From: Zantedeschia hybrid cultivar | Taxonomy: Eukaryota > Streptophyta > Magnoliopsida > Alismatales > Araceae | DNA: 64,000 bases | Direction: 5' to 3' | Assembly: GCA_030544215.1 (NCBI GenBank) | Contig: JARZZO010000014.1 | Span: forward strand, 41,569,734 to 41,633,733 | In this document: positions 9,822-22,180 of the stretch, piece after piece | Position numbering within the stretch: the stretch's first letter is position 1 | Layout: every line of letters begins with the position of its first letter | The notes under the pieces: model-generated | Database searches by the model: none | Told to the model about the DNA's origin: nothing | Seen by the model: only the letters and a program-made list of their open reading frames with translations | Position numbers and translations under genes: made by a program

Positions 9822-12800
9822 ATGTCGTCACCTAACCCCCTCCGTTGCATACTTGATACAAATAAACTCACGGGACCAAATTACATTGACTGGTTACGCA
9901 ACCTGAAGATTGTCCTCAGGTGCGAAAAGCTAGCCTATGTCCTGGATCAACCAGATCCAGTGCAACCCGGTGATAATGCTAACGAAGATGAATTAATGAT
10001 GTATGAAAATTGGAAGGAGGACTCTGTCAAGGTCCAGTGTTATATGCTCGGTTCAATGAATAATGAACTGCAGCGACAGCATGATAACATGGAACCTAAG
10101 ACCATTCTGAATCACCTACAAGAGTTGTTTGGTGAACAATCCAGAACAGAAAGATATGAGATATCTATGAAATTGTTCAGGACCAGAATGAGCGAGGGCA
10201 CATCTGTGCAAACTCATGTGCTCAAGATGATAGAGTGGATTGAGAGGCTTGCTGTGCTGGGCTTTGTTATGAACAATGACCTGAGCATTGACTTAATCCT
10301 ACAGTCCCTTCCAGATTCATTTTCACAATTCATTATCAACTTCAATATGAACAAAATTGAAGTTTCACTGACTGAGCTGCTCAACATGTTGAAGACAGCA
10401 GAAGGCACAATCCAGAAAGATAAGCCAAATATAATGCTTGTTGGTAAGACCAACAAGAAAAGGAAAACTGGACAGACCTTTAAGAAAGGTAAGCGTAAGA
10501 AGCTAGTGAAAAGCAAACCGGCGGCACAAAAGGACAAACCTAAAGTCAATGATAAAGGTCAGTGTTTCCACTGCCATAAAGAAGGTCATTGGAAGAGAAA
10601 CTGCAAGATTTATCTTGCAGAAAAAGCAAAGGAGAAGCTTGGTGAAGCTTCAGGTATTCTCATGATCGATCTTAACTTGTCCTATAGAGAATCAACATCC
10701 TGGGTATTAGATACTGGATGTGTTTCTCATATCTGCAATAACTTGCAGGTGTTAACAAGTAAGAGAAGATTGAACCGCGGAGACGTGGATCTGAGGCTCG
10801 GGAATGGAGCAAAAGTTGCTGCGTTAGCTGTGGGGACAGCAAGACTTCAGATGCCGTCAGGGGACTCCTTGGAACTGATAGATTGTTATTATGTTCCAAC
10901 CATTATTAGGAATATCATATCTATTTCATGTTTAGATAGACAAGGATATTCTATGAAGCTAGAGAATAAAGGTTGTTCAATTTATCAAGGAGACAAATTG
11001 TTTGCTTCCGGGTATTTATTGAATGGATTATGTTTACTTGATATTTCATATGATGTTTGTCTGGTAAATAATTCTCTTGAACGCTTAGATAAGGATGTGA
11101 ATAAATCGTACCTATGGCATTGTAGGCTAGGTCATATAAATGGGAACGGGATCAGAAGGTTGCAAAAGAATGGATATCTTGATCCATTTGATTATGAATC
11201 ATTTGCAACCTGTGAAGCTTGTCTCATGGGAAAGATGACCAAAGCTCCATTCTCAGGACATGGAGAAAGAGCTAAGGACTTATTGGAACTAATACATAGT
11301 GATGTATGTGGTCCAATGTCTACTCATGCTATGGGTGGTTACTCATACTTTGTTTCATTTACAGATGATTTCTCAAGATATGGCTACATATATTTAATGA
11401 AATATAAGTCAGAAGTCTTTGAGAAATTTAAAGAGTTTAAAAACGAAGTTGAGAACCAGACTGGAAAGAGTATTAAAACTCTTCGATCAGATCGAGGGGG
11501 TGAATACTTAAGTACAGAATTCACAGAATATCTTAAGGATAATGGTATTTTGTCTCAGTGGACTCCTCCCTATACACCTCAGTTAAATGGTGTATCGGAA
11601 AGGAGAAATCGTACTCTATTAGATATGGTACGATCCATGATGAGTTATGCCAAACTTCCAATCTCTTTATGGGGATATGCACTGTTGACTGCTGCATATC
11701 TGTTGAACAAAGTTCTCAGTAAGTCAGTACCTTCCACTCCATATGAGATATGGAAAGGAAAGAAATCAGACTTTAAGCATGTTAGAGTCTGGGGTTGTCC
11801 TGCACATGTCAAAAGACATGATCCAGACAAACTAGATTCCAGGACAGAGAAATGTAGATTTGTGGGATATCCAAAAGAGAATTTTGGATATTACTTCTAT
11901 TAGCCCAGCGATCAAAGAGTGTTTGTCGCAAAAAGAGTTGTCTTCTTAGAAAAAGAATATCTCTCAAAAGAAGACAGTGGGAGCAAGATAGAACTGGAAG
12001 AAATTCTAGACTCACAAATCAACACTGGTTCATCTACTGAACCATCGACTCAAGAACTTGTTCAAGATGATACACAAAAGGTTCGCAGATCAGGTAGAGT
12101 GCCTAAGCAGCCTGAAAGATATGTTGGACATATCGATGAAGGCAAACCAAAGGTGCACTTAAATGAGGATGATGATCCTCAAACCTACCTTGAAGCCATA
12201 AATAGTCATGAATCAGAAAAATGGCAAGAGGCAATGGATTCTGAAATTCAGTCCATGTATGCCAACCAAGTTTGGAACTTGGTTGATCTGCCAGAAGGTA
12301 TGATACCTATTGGCAGTAAATGGATCTTTAAAAGAAAGATCGGAGCAGATGGACAAATTGACACATACAAGGCAAGGCTTGTAGCAAAAGGATATCGTCA
12401 AAGGCAAGGTGTTGACTATGACGAAACCTTTTCTCCAGTTGCCATGATTAAGTCAATCAGAATACTTCTTGCTATCGCTGCATTCTACGATTATGAAATA
12501 TGGCAAATGGATGTGAAAACAGCATTCCTTAACGGGAACCTTCAAGAAGAGGTGTATATGATACAACCTGAAGGATTCACTTCCAAAGAGCATTCAAGCA
12601 AGGTATGTAAGCTGCAAAGATCCATCTATGGATTAAAGCAGGCATCCCGAACTTGGAACTTAAGATTTGATGAAGCAATCAAATCTTATGACTTCATTAA
12701 GAATGAAGATGAACCTTGTGTATACAAAAAGGTTAGTGGGAGCGCAGTTACCTTTCTGGTGCTTTATGTTGATGACATTCTACTAATTGGGAATGATGTA

Positions 12801-13751
12801 GGAATGTTGTCATCGGTAAAGGCCTGGTTATCCAAAAACTTCTCCATGAAAGATTTGGGAGAAGCATCCTATATTCTGGGAATAAGGATCTATAGAGATA
12901 GGTCTAAAAGGATGCTTGGCTTGTCCCAATCTATGTACATAGATACCATAGTCAAAAGGTTTGACATGGAAAATTCCAAGAGAGGCCTTGTTCCAATGAG
13001 GCATGGAATTAATCTCTCTAAAGAAATGTCTCCCAAGACACCTGAAGAGAGAGCATACATGGATAGAGTTCCTTATGCCTCGGCAATAGGATCTATCATG
13101 TATGCAATGCTATGTACTAGGCTTGATGTGGCACATCCATTAAGTGTCACTAGTAGATATCAGGCTGATCCAGGTGAGGAACACTGGAAGGCGGTGAAAT
13201 GTATCCTTAGATACTTGAGAAGGACTAAGGATCTATTTCTCGTTTATGGAGGAAACGACTTGGAACTTCGAGGATTTACTGACTCGAGTTTCCAGTCGGA
13301 TATGGATGACAGCAAATCTATGTCTGGATTTGTGTTCATGTTAAATGGAGGTGCAGTAAGTTGGAAGAGTTCCAAACAGGAAACTACTGCGGATTCGACG
13401 ACCGAAGCAGAATACATTGCTGCAGCTGAAGCGGCCAAGGAGGCGGTTTGGATGAAGAAGTTCATCTCGGCGCTTGGAGTAGTTCCAAGCATTTCAGATC
13501 CTGTTCCATTATTGTGTGACAACAATGGGGCAATAGCTCAAGCGAAGGAGCCAAGATCACATCAGAAGTCAAAGCACATTCTGAGACGATTTCATCTGAT
13601 TCGTGAGATCATCGCCCGAGGAGATATAGTAGTTGAGAAAGTCTCATCTGAAGATAATGTAGCAGATCCCTTGACTAAGCCATTGTCTCAAAACAATTTA
13701 GAACGTCACTTTAAGTCTATGGGACTTAGACATATGGGTGATTGGCTATAG
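9822..13751 (+). pseudogene. Copia A gag-pol polyprotein with one in-frame TAG
   Basis: Single frame from ATG 9822 to TAG 13749-13751, about 1310 codons, broken only by TAG at 11901-11903, between integrase and RT. Gag occupies residues 1-~260 with a CCHC knuckle (CFHCHKEGHWKRNC, 248-261). Protease DTG is at 297-299. Integrase has the HHCC domain from H433 and catalytic D494, D557, E593 (D-X35-E spacing intact). RT has YVDD at 12765-12776, followed by RNase H ending near the stop. All catalytic residues are present. The related copia B has a His codon where the TAG lies. The stop should separate Gag-protease-integrase from RT-RNase H unless it is read through; I treat it as inactivating. The ATG choice fits the MSSPNPLRCILDTNKL start, which is shared with copia B. 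Confidence 0.93.
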
Positions 13752-13765
13752 TCCAAGTGGGAGAA
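13751..13765 (+). promoter_or_regulatory. Polypurine tract, copia A
   Basis: GTCCAAGTGGGAGAA directly before the 3' LTR; primes plus-strand DNA. A closely similar tract precedes the LTR of copia B (about 25600-25613) and, on the minus strand, copia C (56258-56271). Confidence 0.85.
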
Positions 13766-15344
13766 TGTTAGAATTGGGTGGCCTCAAAGCCAATCATTGT
13801 ACATTCTAGTTCAGATTATTAATAAAGGCAATTATTTCTTCATTTAATAGTCCTCGCAAACGACTATCATAATGAAGGTCCATAGACAAATGTATGGAAT
13901 ATTGAATCATGATGAGATCATGATAGTGAGATCAATATCCTAAGGCAATTGTCTTAAATAGTTCTCGATCATAGGATATTTGAGATGGACATTAAATATC
14001 CGATAAGATCGACACAAGTTATGTCTGCTCATATGATGAGGGTGAATGATCTCACATTCACTCGTGTGGTGACACTAAGACAAACAAGTGGGTGCTCATT
14101 AGAGAATGAGTTCACTGAACAGACCCAAATAAGAATTCCTGGATGGTAATTATACCTATTAGTCAACCAGGGAATTCAATCGTTGCAGTAGCACAGTTGG
14201 TCCTTAGACCTGAGTCACCAATGATACCTTGTTGGTGGACCATTGTATCTTGATTCTCTGACTCGTGGACTTTAACCATTAAGTCCACCATAATCGGTCT
14301 TTCAGATACAGTGGAAAGCTTGCGAAGGTAATTGAGTGGACAACAAGAGATCACTCACTCTTGGTATAAGACTGGAGAGAGAATGTCCTATGGATGTGTA
14401 CACAGAAATCCCTGGCCAGGGTCAAATGAAAGAGATGTCTTTCTAGATATTAACTGTGTACTAGAATCCATCTGGATAATGCGATAGAGGGTTTGACTAT
14501 AAAACCATATCCTTGCGTTATCGGGACATTGCATGAGTGAAGGATTATATCTATGCGGCATCTGCAGACGGAAAGGTTCAATTGAAGGGAATTGTATCCC
14601 TTATATCTTCTGGGATCATGAAGTAGTGTTTGGTGCTGTTCATGATCAGAAGGCTAAGTGAATTAATCATCGGATGATAATTTACTTGTTTATTAAATTA
14701 ATCATTTAACATGCGATGTTTAAATGTTAATTAATAAATATTAAACTCAAGAAACAGTTCTAAGTTTAATGGGCCTGCAACCGGACTGATATATGGGCCT
14801 GGAGGGTCACACACATAAGAGTTCTCGTCAGACGGTGAGAGATGTTAAATTTCATGCTTATCTGGGTTTTTGTGAAAAGCTGCAGGATAAACATGAAGAT
14901 TTAATGGAGAATTATCCAAGGCCAAACTCTTGGATAATCACGAGGATTAACTCTTGTGCTTATCCTTATTTCTATATAAGGAGGGCCAAGGGGGAGTGGT
15001 AAAAAGTGAGTTGGACGAATTTTACTCCCAAGATTCTCTCTCTCCTCTCTCTCTCTCCTTCTCAGAGTAGATCTGTCTCTCTCCGCGCATGGTGGATCTG
15101 AGATCTGGTCGGAGCACTAAAGTCGAGGAGGAAATCGCGTATGCTGCGGGAACTCGTGTGGATACCTCCAGAGATCGTGCGCGTGCGCGATTACCGAGTC
15201 GGCATCATCCACGGGAGATTCGAAACCCCGCAAAGGTGAAGAACTGTTCTTCCCGCGTTAGTTTTAATGTCCGTTTTACAACCCCAGCAACCGATGCAAT
15301 GGAATCAATATTTATTTCCGCTGCGTTCATGGCGATTCCTTACA
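13766..15344 (+). repeat. Copia A 3' LTR
   Basis: 1579 bp, TGTTAG...TTACA, about 18 substitutions from the 5' copy and no length difference. TSD GGCCC follows at 15345-15349. Confidence 0.95.
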
Positions 15345-15349
15345 GGCCC

Positions 15350-15915
15350 AAGTAAGAGAAATAACTGAATCACATTCGGCCCATCAAGACAATCGAACAG
15401 AAATGGCCCAGGCGCCTTATTGAAATGGTACAGATTCGGCCCAAGCGATGGGCTCTATTAACAACCATATTTGGCCCAGTCATAGCAAATAATAGGCCGA
15501 AATGGGCCCGGCCCATTTCGGTTAACTGCTATCTAGCCATCGGCCTATTAACGGGGTATTTCGGCAATTTTCTCTCAAACCCCAAAATAGTCCTATATCG
15601 GCTGCTATAAGAAGAGAACCTCCATCCTCTGCTATAAAAAGAAGGCTATTCATTGCGGAAAGGATACACCTTAAGCACTCAAGCTTCTCCTTCCTTCCTT
15701 CTAAATTAAGTCTTCTTCAGAGGTTGACTTAACCATCGGAGGGGGTTCTCCTGGGCCGAGACCCAAGTCCCTCACTGATTGGTTCTTCTTCTCGCAGGAG
15801 TCTCGGCTTGATTCTTCACCAATTTCTTCGTCTGGGTCGGCTTCGGCAACTGGTCTTTCGGTTCACATCCGGATTCTGCCTTCGGAATTTATTAGTGATA
15901 GCTTTGGCTACATCA
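15350..15915 (+). repeat. Tat-like 5' LTR, remaining 566 bp
   Basis: Continues the LTR begun at 5818 and ends CTACATCA. TATA box TATAAAAA at 15633-15640. It aligns to 48633-49198 with about 35 differences (hand count). Confidence 0.92.
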
Positions 15916-15917
15916 CT

Positions 15918-15934
15918 TGGCGCCGTCTGTGGGA
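15918..15934 (+). promoter_or_regulatory. Primer-binding site of Tat-like element
   Basis: TGGCGCCGTCTGTGGGA lies two bases after the 5' LTR and begins TGG, complementary to a tRNA CCA end. It is not the initiator-Met type; I cannot name the tRNA without a lookup. Confidence 0.8.
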
Positions 15935-15950
15935 AAGAAGCGTTATAGCC

Positions 15951-17759
15951 ATGTCTCACCGACCAGTGACCAGACGATCCGGCCAAGACGAGGCAGAGAT
16001 GCGAACGACTCTGGCACAGTCACTCCATGCCGAAGGTGCTCCGTCCGTCCTTCCGTAAGGTTCCGTCCTCCCGGCAATACCGGAGCCTCTCGCTCCCAGG
16101 GACGACCGAGTGAAGGAACTCCAACAGCAAGTGGCCACACTGGCCGCTACTGTTACTTCTTTGGCACCGTTGCGGGATATGGTGTCTGCTATCGCCCAGC
16201 ACATGGGGTTGCTAAATCAGTCCGCACAATAGGTACCGCCTCTTCCTCAATACTGCTCTGCTACTCAGCCTGCGAAGGGACAACCAACACCCTTGCGGAC
16301 GTTTCACAACGAAGCACCTTCGGCGCACAGCGAACCATTCGGGCCGCAAGGCCGAATTCCTCGCACCAGTCATATTATGATGGAGCAGGACAATGCTTCG
16401 TCCGGATTTCATCTGACCGAGGTCGAAGGGCGTTCGGCTGCTACCTCAACCACTCCGGAGCTGGACCGGAGATTGACAGAGATGAGGAAGGAAATGAAGC
16501 AGATGGTCTCTCGGCCATATGGAGCACCTCTCGCCAGCACCATCTTAGATCATACTCCTTTCTCCCTGGAGCTTCTAGCCATTGAGGTACCTTCCAACTT
16601 CAAGTTACCAAAAGGTCTTCTGTATGATGGAATGACAGATCCAGTCTGCCATTTCCAGAGATTTAACTCTTACCTCTCCGTCCGAGGGGTTTCTAAGGCA
16701 GTCTGCTGCCGTCTCTTCCCCCTCACTCTAGAAAAAACAGCTTCAACTTGGTTTGAAACATTAGCTCCCAATTCTATTCATTCTTTAGTACAACTAGGCC
16801 AATTGTTTATCGACCAATTCTATGATGGCACTCGGCAATGCAAAACCTCGGCCAGTCTACTTGCCATTCGGCAAGGGCCGACCGAGACTCTTCAAGAATA
16901 CTTTACCTGGTTTCGGACCGAAGCAGCCTAAATTCCGAACCTGGACAACTCGATTACGGTCTCGGCGATCATCAGCGGATGCATAGACGAGGGGCTTCTC
17001 AGCTCTATCGGGAAGCGTCATCCTCCTACTTTCCAGGACCTAGTGGCTCGGGCCCATAAATATATCAATCGAGAGGCCCTGATGATGTCCAAAGGCAAGA
17101 GTGCTGTCGAGACAGTATCGGCTATTACCCCTCCAACGGCTTGTCTCGCCCTGAAGATTATGAACCCTCTCGCAAGAGATACCGGAGAGAAGAATGGGGC
17201 CGAGACAAGCGCCGAGATCCACAACAACGGTATCTGCCACTACCTGCTCCACCCTCCCGGATGCTCATGGAGGTGAAATGTATGCTTCGGCAACCTGAAC
17301 GCATCAGAACAAATCCTCGCCGAAGAGACTCCCGGAAATATTGTGAGTACCATCGGGAAACTGGGCATTCAACTGACGAATGTCGGCACCTTCGGGAGGA
17401 GATTGATCGCCTCATCCGGAAAGGCTGCCTGCCGCAATATCGATGAGTGCAACCTCAGCAGCGGCAGGGCCGAGACGCCCCCGGAGCGCCAAGACAACCC
17501 CAACTCTCGGATAAAGAAGCACCACCTCAGCCGAAAGCTACTTCGGCCCCGGCAAAGGCATCGCACCAGCGACCTAGTGCCGGGTCAATGATGATGATAT
17601 CCGGAGGACTGGGAGAGGGAGCACGACGTCGTCGAGCCGAGGCAGCATCAAATGTAGCGGCGATCAATGCTAGGCCGAAGCGACCTCCTCAAGAAGACAT
17701 CGTCTTCGGCCAGGAGGATCTGACTGACCTTAAGGTTCCTCATGATGATGCCTTGTTGT
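15951..17759 (+). pseudogene. Tat-like gag, degenerate
   Basis: Gag-like polyprotein start at ATG 15951. The retrotransposon gag domain (VPSNFKLPKGLLYDGMTDP, then a FNSYL and LTLEKTASTWFETL region) lies at about 16580-16930. A zinc-knuckle-like motif CEYHRETGHSTDEC (C-X2-H-X4-H-X4-C) lies at about 17347-17388, followed by LREEIDRLIRKG, a combination typical of Tat-group Gags. In-frame stops occur at 16056-16058 (TAA), 16230-16232 (TAG) and 16929-16931 (TAA). The reading frame then shifts at about 17100-17140, stops again near 17444, and shifts near 17757 on entering protease. It cannot produce a full-length Gag. Confidence 0.8.
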
Positions 17760-17884
17760 AAATGCTGTACTAAAAAACTATGATGTCCATCGTATCTTTG
17801 TTGATAATGGAAGCGCACCCAATGTGCTTTTTTATGATTGTTTCCTGAAAATGGGTCTGACCGAGGCTGATATGAAGCCTCATC
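17760..17884 (+). pseudogene. Tat-like protease, N-terminal half
   Basis: Encodes a retropepsin start, YDVHRIFVDNGSAPNVLF, with catalytic Asp at 17803-17805. DNGS is a form I recall as common in Tat-type proteases, so Asn is not counted as damage. The frame is cut by copia complex B after TGA-free sequence at 17884; the continuation is at 29057. Confidence 0.8.
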
Positions 17885-19432
17885 TGTTAGTTTTAAGTGG
17901 CCTATAAGCCAATCTGACTATGTAAATCTCGTTCATTTATTAATATAATGGCATAATATTCATTATGTGTAAATCGCATTAATTATCGTTTCATAATGAA
18001 GTCTGTGAATATGTGCTATAGTGATCAGATTATGATGAGATCATACCAATGAGATTGATCACTTAAACACATTTTTAATCGTTCCTAGTCGGAGGATATC
18101 CGAGAAGGACATCGGATATCCGGTTAGACTAGTACAGATTACTCCTACTCATACGATGAGGGTGACTGATCTCATAAGTCACTTTTGTGGAGACACTAAG
18201 GCGAATCTGTAGGTGCTCATTAGAGAATGAGTTCACTGAACTGATCCGACTGAATCGCTGGATGGTATTGTACCTCACTGTCAACCAGCTTGATTCTATT
18301 GTCGCAGTTGCGTGGATGGTCCTCGGACCTGAGACACCAAGGACACCTTGTCGGTGGACTTCTGTGCTTTGACCTTGGTTTACGAATCTCTAGCCACCGG
18401 ATTCTAAAACGCCAAGGATTGGGCACAGCGGAATACCGTCGAAGGGAATTGTGTGTCAATAAGGAATCATTCGCTCTCGGCACTTAGAGAGAGAATGCTC
18501 TAGGAAGGATGCGCGGAAGTCCCTGGCCAGAGCGGACGATAATATCGGGAAAGGAGTTTTCCGATATTTATCAGCGGCATCCAATCCAAGTGAGTCGACC
18601 GGTTAGGGTTTGACAGTATGCCATACCCTGAGTTGACTCGAGAGCATTGTACGAATGAAGGATTATATCCACGCGGTAACTGTCGGCGGAAAGGTTCCAA
18701 GAGTGAGTTACTTAACCCCGATACCTTCCGGGTTCACGCGGTGTTGCTTGGCACCCAACGTGATCGGAGGCCCGGTCAAATTTGATGTGCGACATCAATT
18801 CGATTGATTAATTAATTAATAAAGGGTTATTAATTGATTAATAAAGCCAGTGAGGAGTCACTGGGCTTGTTGGGCTATTAACTGGACTGGTAATTGGGCC
18901 TAGAGGGTCATACGCAAATGATCCTCAAGGCGATGGATAAATAAGTGGGTTTTATACAAACCGGGGGTTTTTATGAAAAATTGCGCGGTTAATATAAAAC
19001 ATAGCGAACGGGCTGAGCAAGCCAAGCTGCTGCTAACCCTAGCCACCCCTCCTCTGTTTCTCTCTCTCTTTGGCATCCCAGACTGATCTAGATCTGCTCC
19101 GCCGCTTCTCTGAATCCCGTTTGACGGGAAATCGTCCGCGTGTTGCGGCGATCGTTGCGGCGACCGGCGGAGGTTTCGTGGGCTGCGAAGGACGAGGAAC
19201 GTGAGGATATCCGTCGCGAGGAGGATCGCGTGGACTTCGCTAGAGTCCGGGCGCTTGGCGGCTTGCGCTGTCGCACCGACGGAACCGAACGGTTGCGGAT
19301 TCGAATCCGCACACGGTGAGAATCGATTATCCGATAATCTGGTTTTTCCGATTTTCGAAACGGGAACGGATCTCCGTTTTTATTTTTAATTTCCACTGCG
19401 CGTGAGATCCGGAGAAACACGAGAACCCAACA
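17885..19432 (+). repeat. Copia B LTR1, full length
   Basis: TGTTAG...CCCAACA, 1548 bp, similar in size to the LTRs of copia A and C. A TATA-like TAATATAAAACAT lies at about 18980. The bases that should hold the primer-binding site after 19432 are deleted (about 115 bp relative to 26178 onward). Confidence 0.88.
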
Positions 19433-20299
19433 GGTTGAACACAGATATTTAAGAATAATCTGATTATTTTTATTTATGCAAAATCAAATTTTTGGGGATA
19501 TTTTGGTGTTCTTCATGAGATGATGTTTTAGGGGTTTTTGGCTGGTTTGTACTTGCTTCCCAAGCGTTGGGAGGGTGAGCAGGGACTCTAGATCCCGAGT
19601 GGATAGTCACCACTATCATTGGGAACCCTTGCCGGCGCCGGAGTGGCCTTGGAGGGCTCCGAAATCAAGCCCCAAAATTCGGTTTTGGAAACATTCAAAC
19701 TAGAAAACCAAAATTTTTAAAGGGCGGCTAGCGAGCTTCCTGAGCTTCTCCGATGGCCCTGCCGGCGCCGGCGAGCCCTCTCGCGCCGGGGAAGTCACCG
19801 GCGGGTCCGGACGTTGCCTTGCTGCCGGCCGCCGGCTGCCGCCTGCCACTTCTGCAGCCGCCTGCAACTCCACCTGGTGCTAGGGTTTCGGGTGGAAGAA
19901 AGGGGTCGGGTTGCTGCAGGGTTTGAACCGACTGGTCGGACCGGTCGGTCGGGCCTGGTTCTGGGGAGAACCGGGTCCCCGTTTGAGAAGCGCCAGGGGC
20001 CCGAGCCCATTGAAGGGTGGCTCGGACCTGGCCCGGACCCTGGCTTGGGCCTATTGGGCTGAGCCCTTCTTTCACTCAAATCCTAAAACCCCGATTAAAT
20101 CCCAATTTAAACCCCCTTTTAAAAACCCCAATTAATAATTAATGGGATTGGATTTTGATTTTAAATTTTAAAATTGTTTTAAAATTTTTTAAATTATTAT
20201 TCAATCTTATTTAATTGGGCATATAGATGATTTTAAATCATTAAGTTAATTAAGGATTTATTGATTAGCAATTAGTTGTGGATTAATTGAGGTTAATAT

Positions 20300-20815
20300 T
20301 ATTTTAAGTGTTAAATTAATTATTGACCTTAATTTATCTAATTTTAAGAGTTAAAATTAGTAGTCAATAATTTTTAATCTAATTATTAGATTATTAATGA
20401 TTAATACATCTTATTGTTAATTATTAATTTGAGTTAGTTATTAATTTAATTGTTAAATTAATAATTAACTTAAATGACTGATTTAAATGTTAAATTAGTA
20501 GTCCTTGATTAATTACTGTTAGTCATTAATTTAATAGTTAAATTAATGATAACTTTAATTATCTAATCTAAGAGTTAGATTAATTAATTATTAATTAGTT
20601 AGTGTTAATTATTGGTTTAAGAGTTAAATTAATAATTAACATTAATTGGCTAATCTAAGTGTTAGATTAGTAATTAATAATTAATTATGGTTGATTATTA
20701 ATTTAAGTGTTAAATTATTAATTAACTTTGTTGGACTAGTCTAAGAGTTAGATTAGTCATTAATAGTCTAATTGTTAGATTATTAATGGGGTTTAATCTA
20801 AGTGTTAGATTATTA
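20300..20815 (+). repeat. AT-rich hairpin array, copia B leader 1
   Basis: About twelve consecutive inverted repeats with 3-base loops (GTG, GAG, TTG, ATG, TAG, TTA). Examples: 10-bp perfect stem CTAATTTTAA-GAG-TTAAAATTAG (20338-20360); 8-bp TAATCTAA-TTA-TTAGATTA (20375-20393); a 19-pair stem 20431-20449 with 20453-20471 (two G.U); a 17-pair stem 20604-20620 with 20624-20640 (two G.U). Stems switch between TTTAA/TTAAA and TCTAA/TTAGA with both arms changing. Confidence 0.75.
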
Positions 20816-21672
20816 GAATTGTTTTAATTTGTATGGAATAATATGAAATTATTAATTCGGAGTGTGTGCACATGTGATGTGTGTTTATTGCTTTTAAATT
20901 TTGATTTAATTGCATGTTAAGTAAATTAAAAGTGTTTTCAAAATTCAAATACCAATTTTGATTGGATCCCAGCTTTTTGAAACCCAAAATTATATATTTT
21001 GAAAACTCTTTTATTTTAGTCATGTGATGCGCTGAATCATGTGTGGGATGTTTAAAACACACCGTGGTCATGGATATGCACTTATTTAATTATTCTTGTG
21101 ATGAGTGATGTGTTTGTGTAGATCGTGGATGAATGATGGATGTTTATTAAATTGTTAATAAATAGAGATCTGCGTATCTCTCCCTCTCTCATACTCCAAT
21201 GTACTTCTACCTCCCTCTTTCTTGTACTCGCCGTATGGCCTTCTTCTATTTACATGTAAATTATGAATTTATTGTAATATGATCGAGGCAACCGAGGAAG
21301 GAGGGAGGACGATCTACATATGCAACCAGGAAGGCGAAAAAATGAAGATCCTTTGCCCATGTGTTTGCAGGTTTATCTGATATAAATGTTATGTTAGATT
21401 GTGTGTGCGTTTGACTGTTGGCTCCAGTCAAACCCACTGTGCTATCCATGACCACACTAGACATGTATGTGATGCATTGTTTTTATTGTTTGATTATGAA
21501 TCAAAGCAGGTATAGTATTTATTAAATATATACTATATATTTATACTATCACCTAGGAGAGACCAAGATAAAAGTTATCTAAATACCCTCAAATAAACTC
21601 TAAACCGTAACGCGAGTAGTTAAGAACTTACCGCGTGGTCCACCATCGTTATAGTCATAGGATTCGAATCAC

Positions 21673-21996
21673 TTAGACAGGTTTGTTGTGCTATCCACAA
21701 GGCCTGCTTAATTAGGAGGAGAAACTATGGTTATGGCATTAGATGCCTATATGATCGGGGTAAATGAACCATGTAGCTTTGTTGTGCTATCCACAAGGGC
21801 TGCATGCAAATCTATGCTCGTCGCGTAATGATGGTTAGCTTAGACCAGAATCAATAGTTTGTTGTGCTATCCGCAAGGCCATTAAATCTCTAGGGACCGA
21901 AGCTATGATCAGATATTGCAAGGAGTTGCAAGTCCCATGAGTTGGGTGCTCTCTAATTGTATTACAGTTTGTTGTGCTATCCACAAGGCTGTAGTG
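21673..21996 (+). repeat. Four covarying hairpins before gag, copia B
   Basis: Core TTGTTGTGCTATCCACAAGG at 21683, 21779, 21858 (CCGCAAGG variant, pairing kept by G.U) and 21969. Outer arms: TTAGACAGG (21673-21681) with CCTGCTTAA (21703-21711); CATGTAGC (21770-21777) with GCTGCATG (21799-21806); TATTACAG (21960-21967) with CTGTAGTG (21989-21996). The third copy has only a weak outer stem. Confidence 0.78.
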
Positions 21997-22180
21997 CAAG
22001 TCATTGAGATTCTGATCCCCACTAGGAGACTGTCGGCATCTCCCGTTCTGTATAACTGAGGGTTATACAGTTTGTCGAAAATTAGTGGGAGTTAAACTTG
22101 AACAAAAGACCATGTCTTGTTTTAAATTTTAATAATTGAACATCTGCTAAATAGATTTTACTTATCTCCTATAGGGAATT

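Larger units (their letters stand above)
5863..15344 (+). mobile_element. Ty1/copia retrotransposon A, near-complete, 9482 bp
   Basis: Two 1579-bp LTRs (5863-7441 and 13766-15344), TSD GGCCC (5858-5862 and 15345-15349), initiator-Met primer-binding site, 2.4-kb leader, a gag-pol frame interrupted by a single TAG, and a polypurine tract. Domain order is Gag, protease, integrase, RT, RNase H, which defines Ty1/copia. The LTR pair differs at about 18 positions (hand count, ~1.1%), so insertion is recent. At an assumed 1.3e-8 substitutions per site per year this is roughly 0.4 million years. It sits inside the older Tat-like 5' LTR. I do not assign a named copia lineage. Confidence 0.95.
19433..22180 (+). 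other. Copia B leader, first copy
   Basis: No protein-coding sequence. It lacks the primer-binding site but keeps a GC-rich part (about 19740-20060), the AT-rich hairpin array (20300-20815) and four TTGTG-CTATC-CACAA hairpins (21673-21996). The next ATG (22181) opens the gag relic. Confidence 0.75.

Noticed and set aside
17803..17811. Protease DNG instead of DTG/DSG as an inactivating change
   Set aside because: DNGS is, as I recall, a usual form in Tat-type elements, so it is not evidence of damage.
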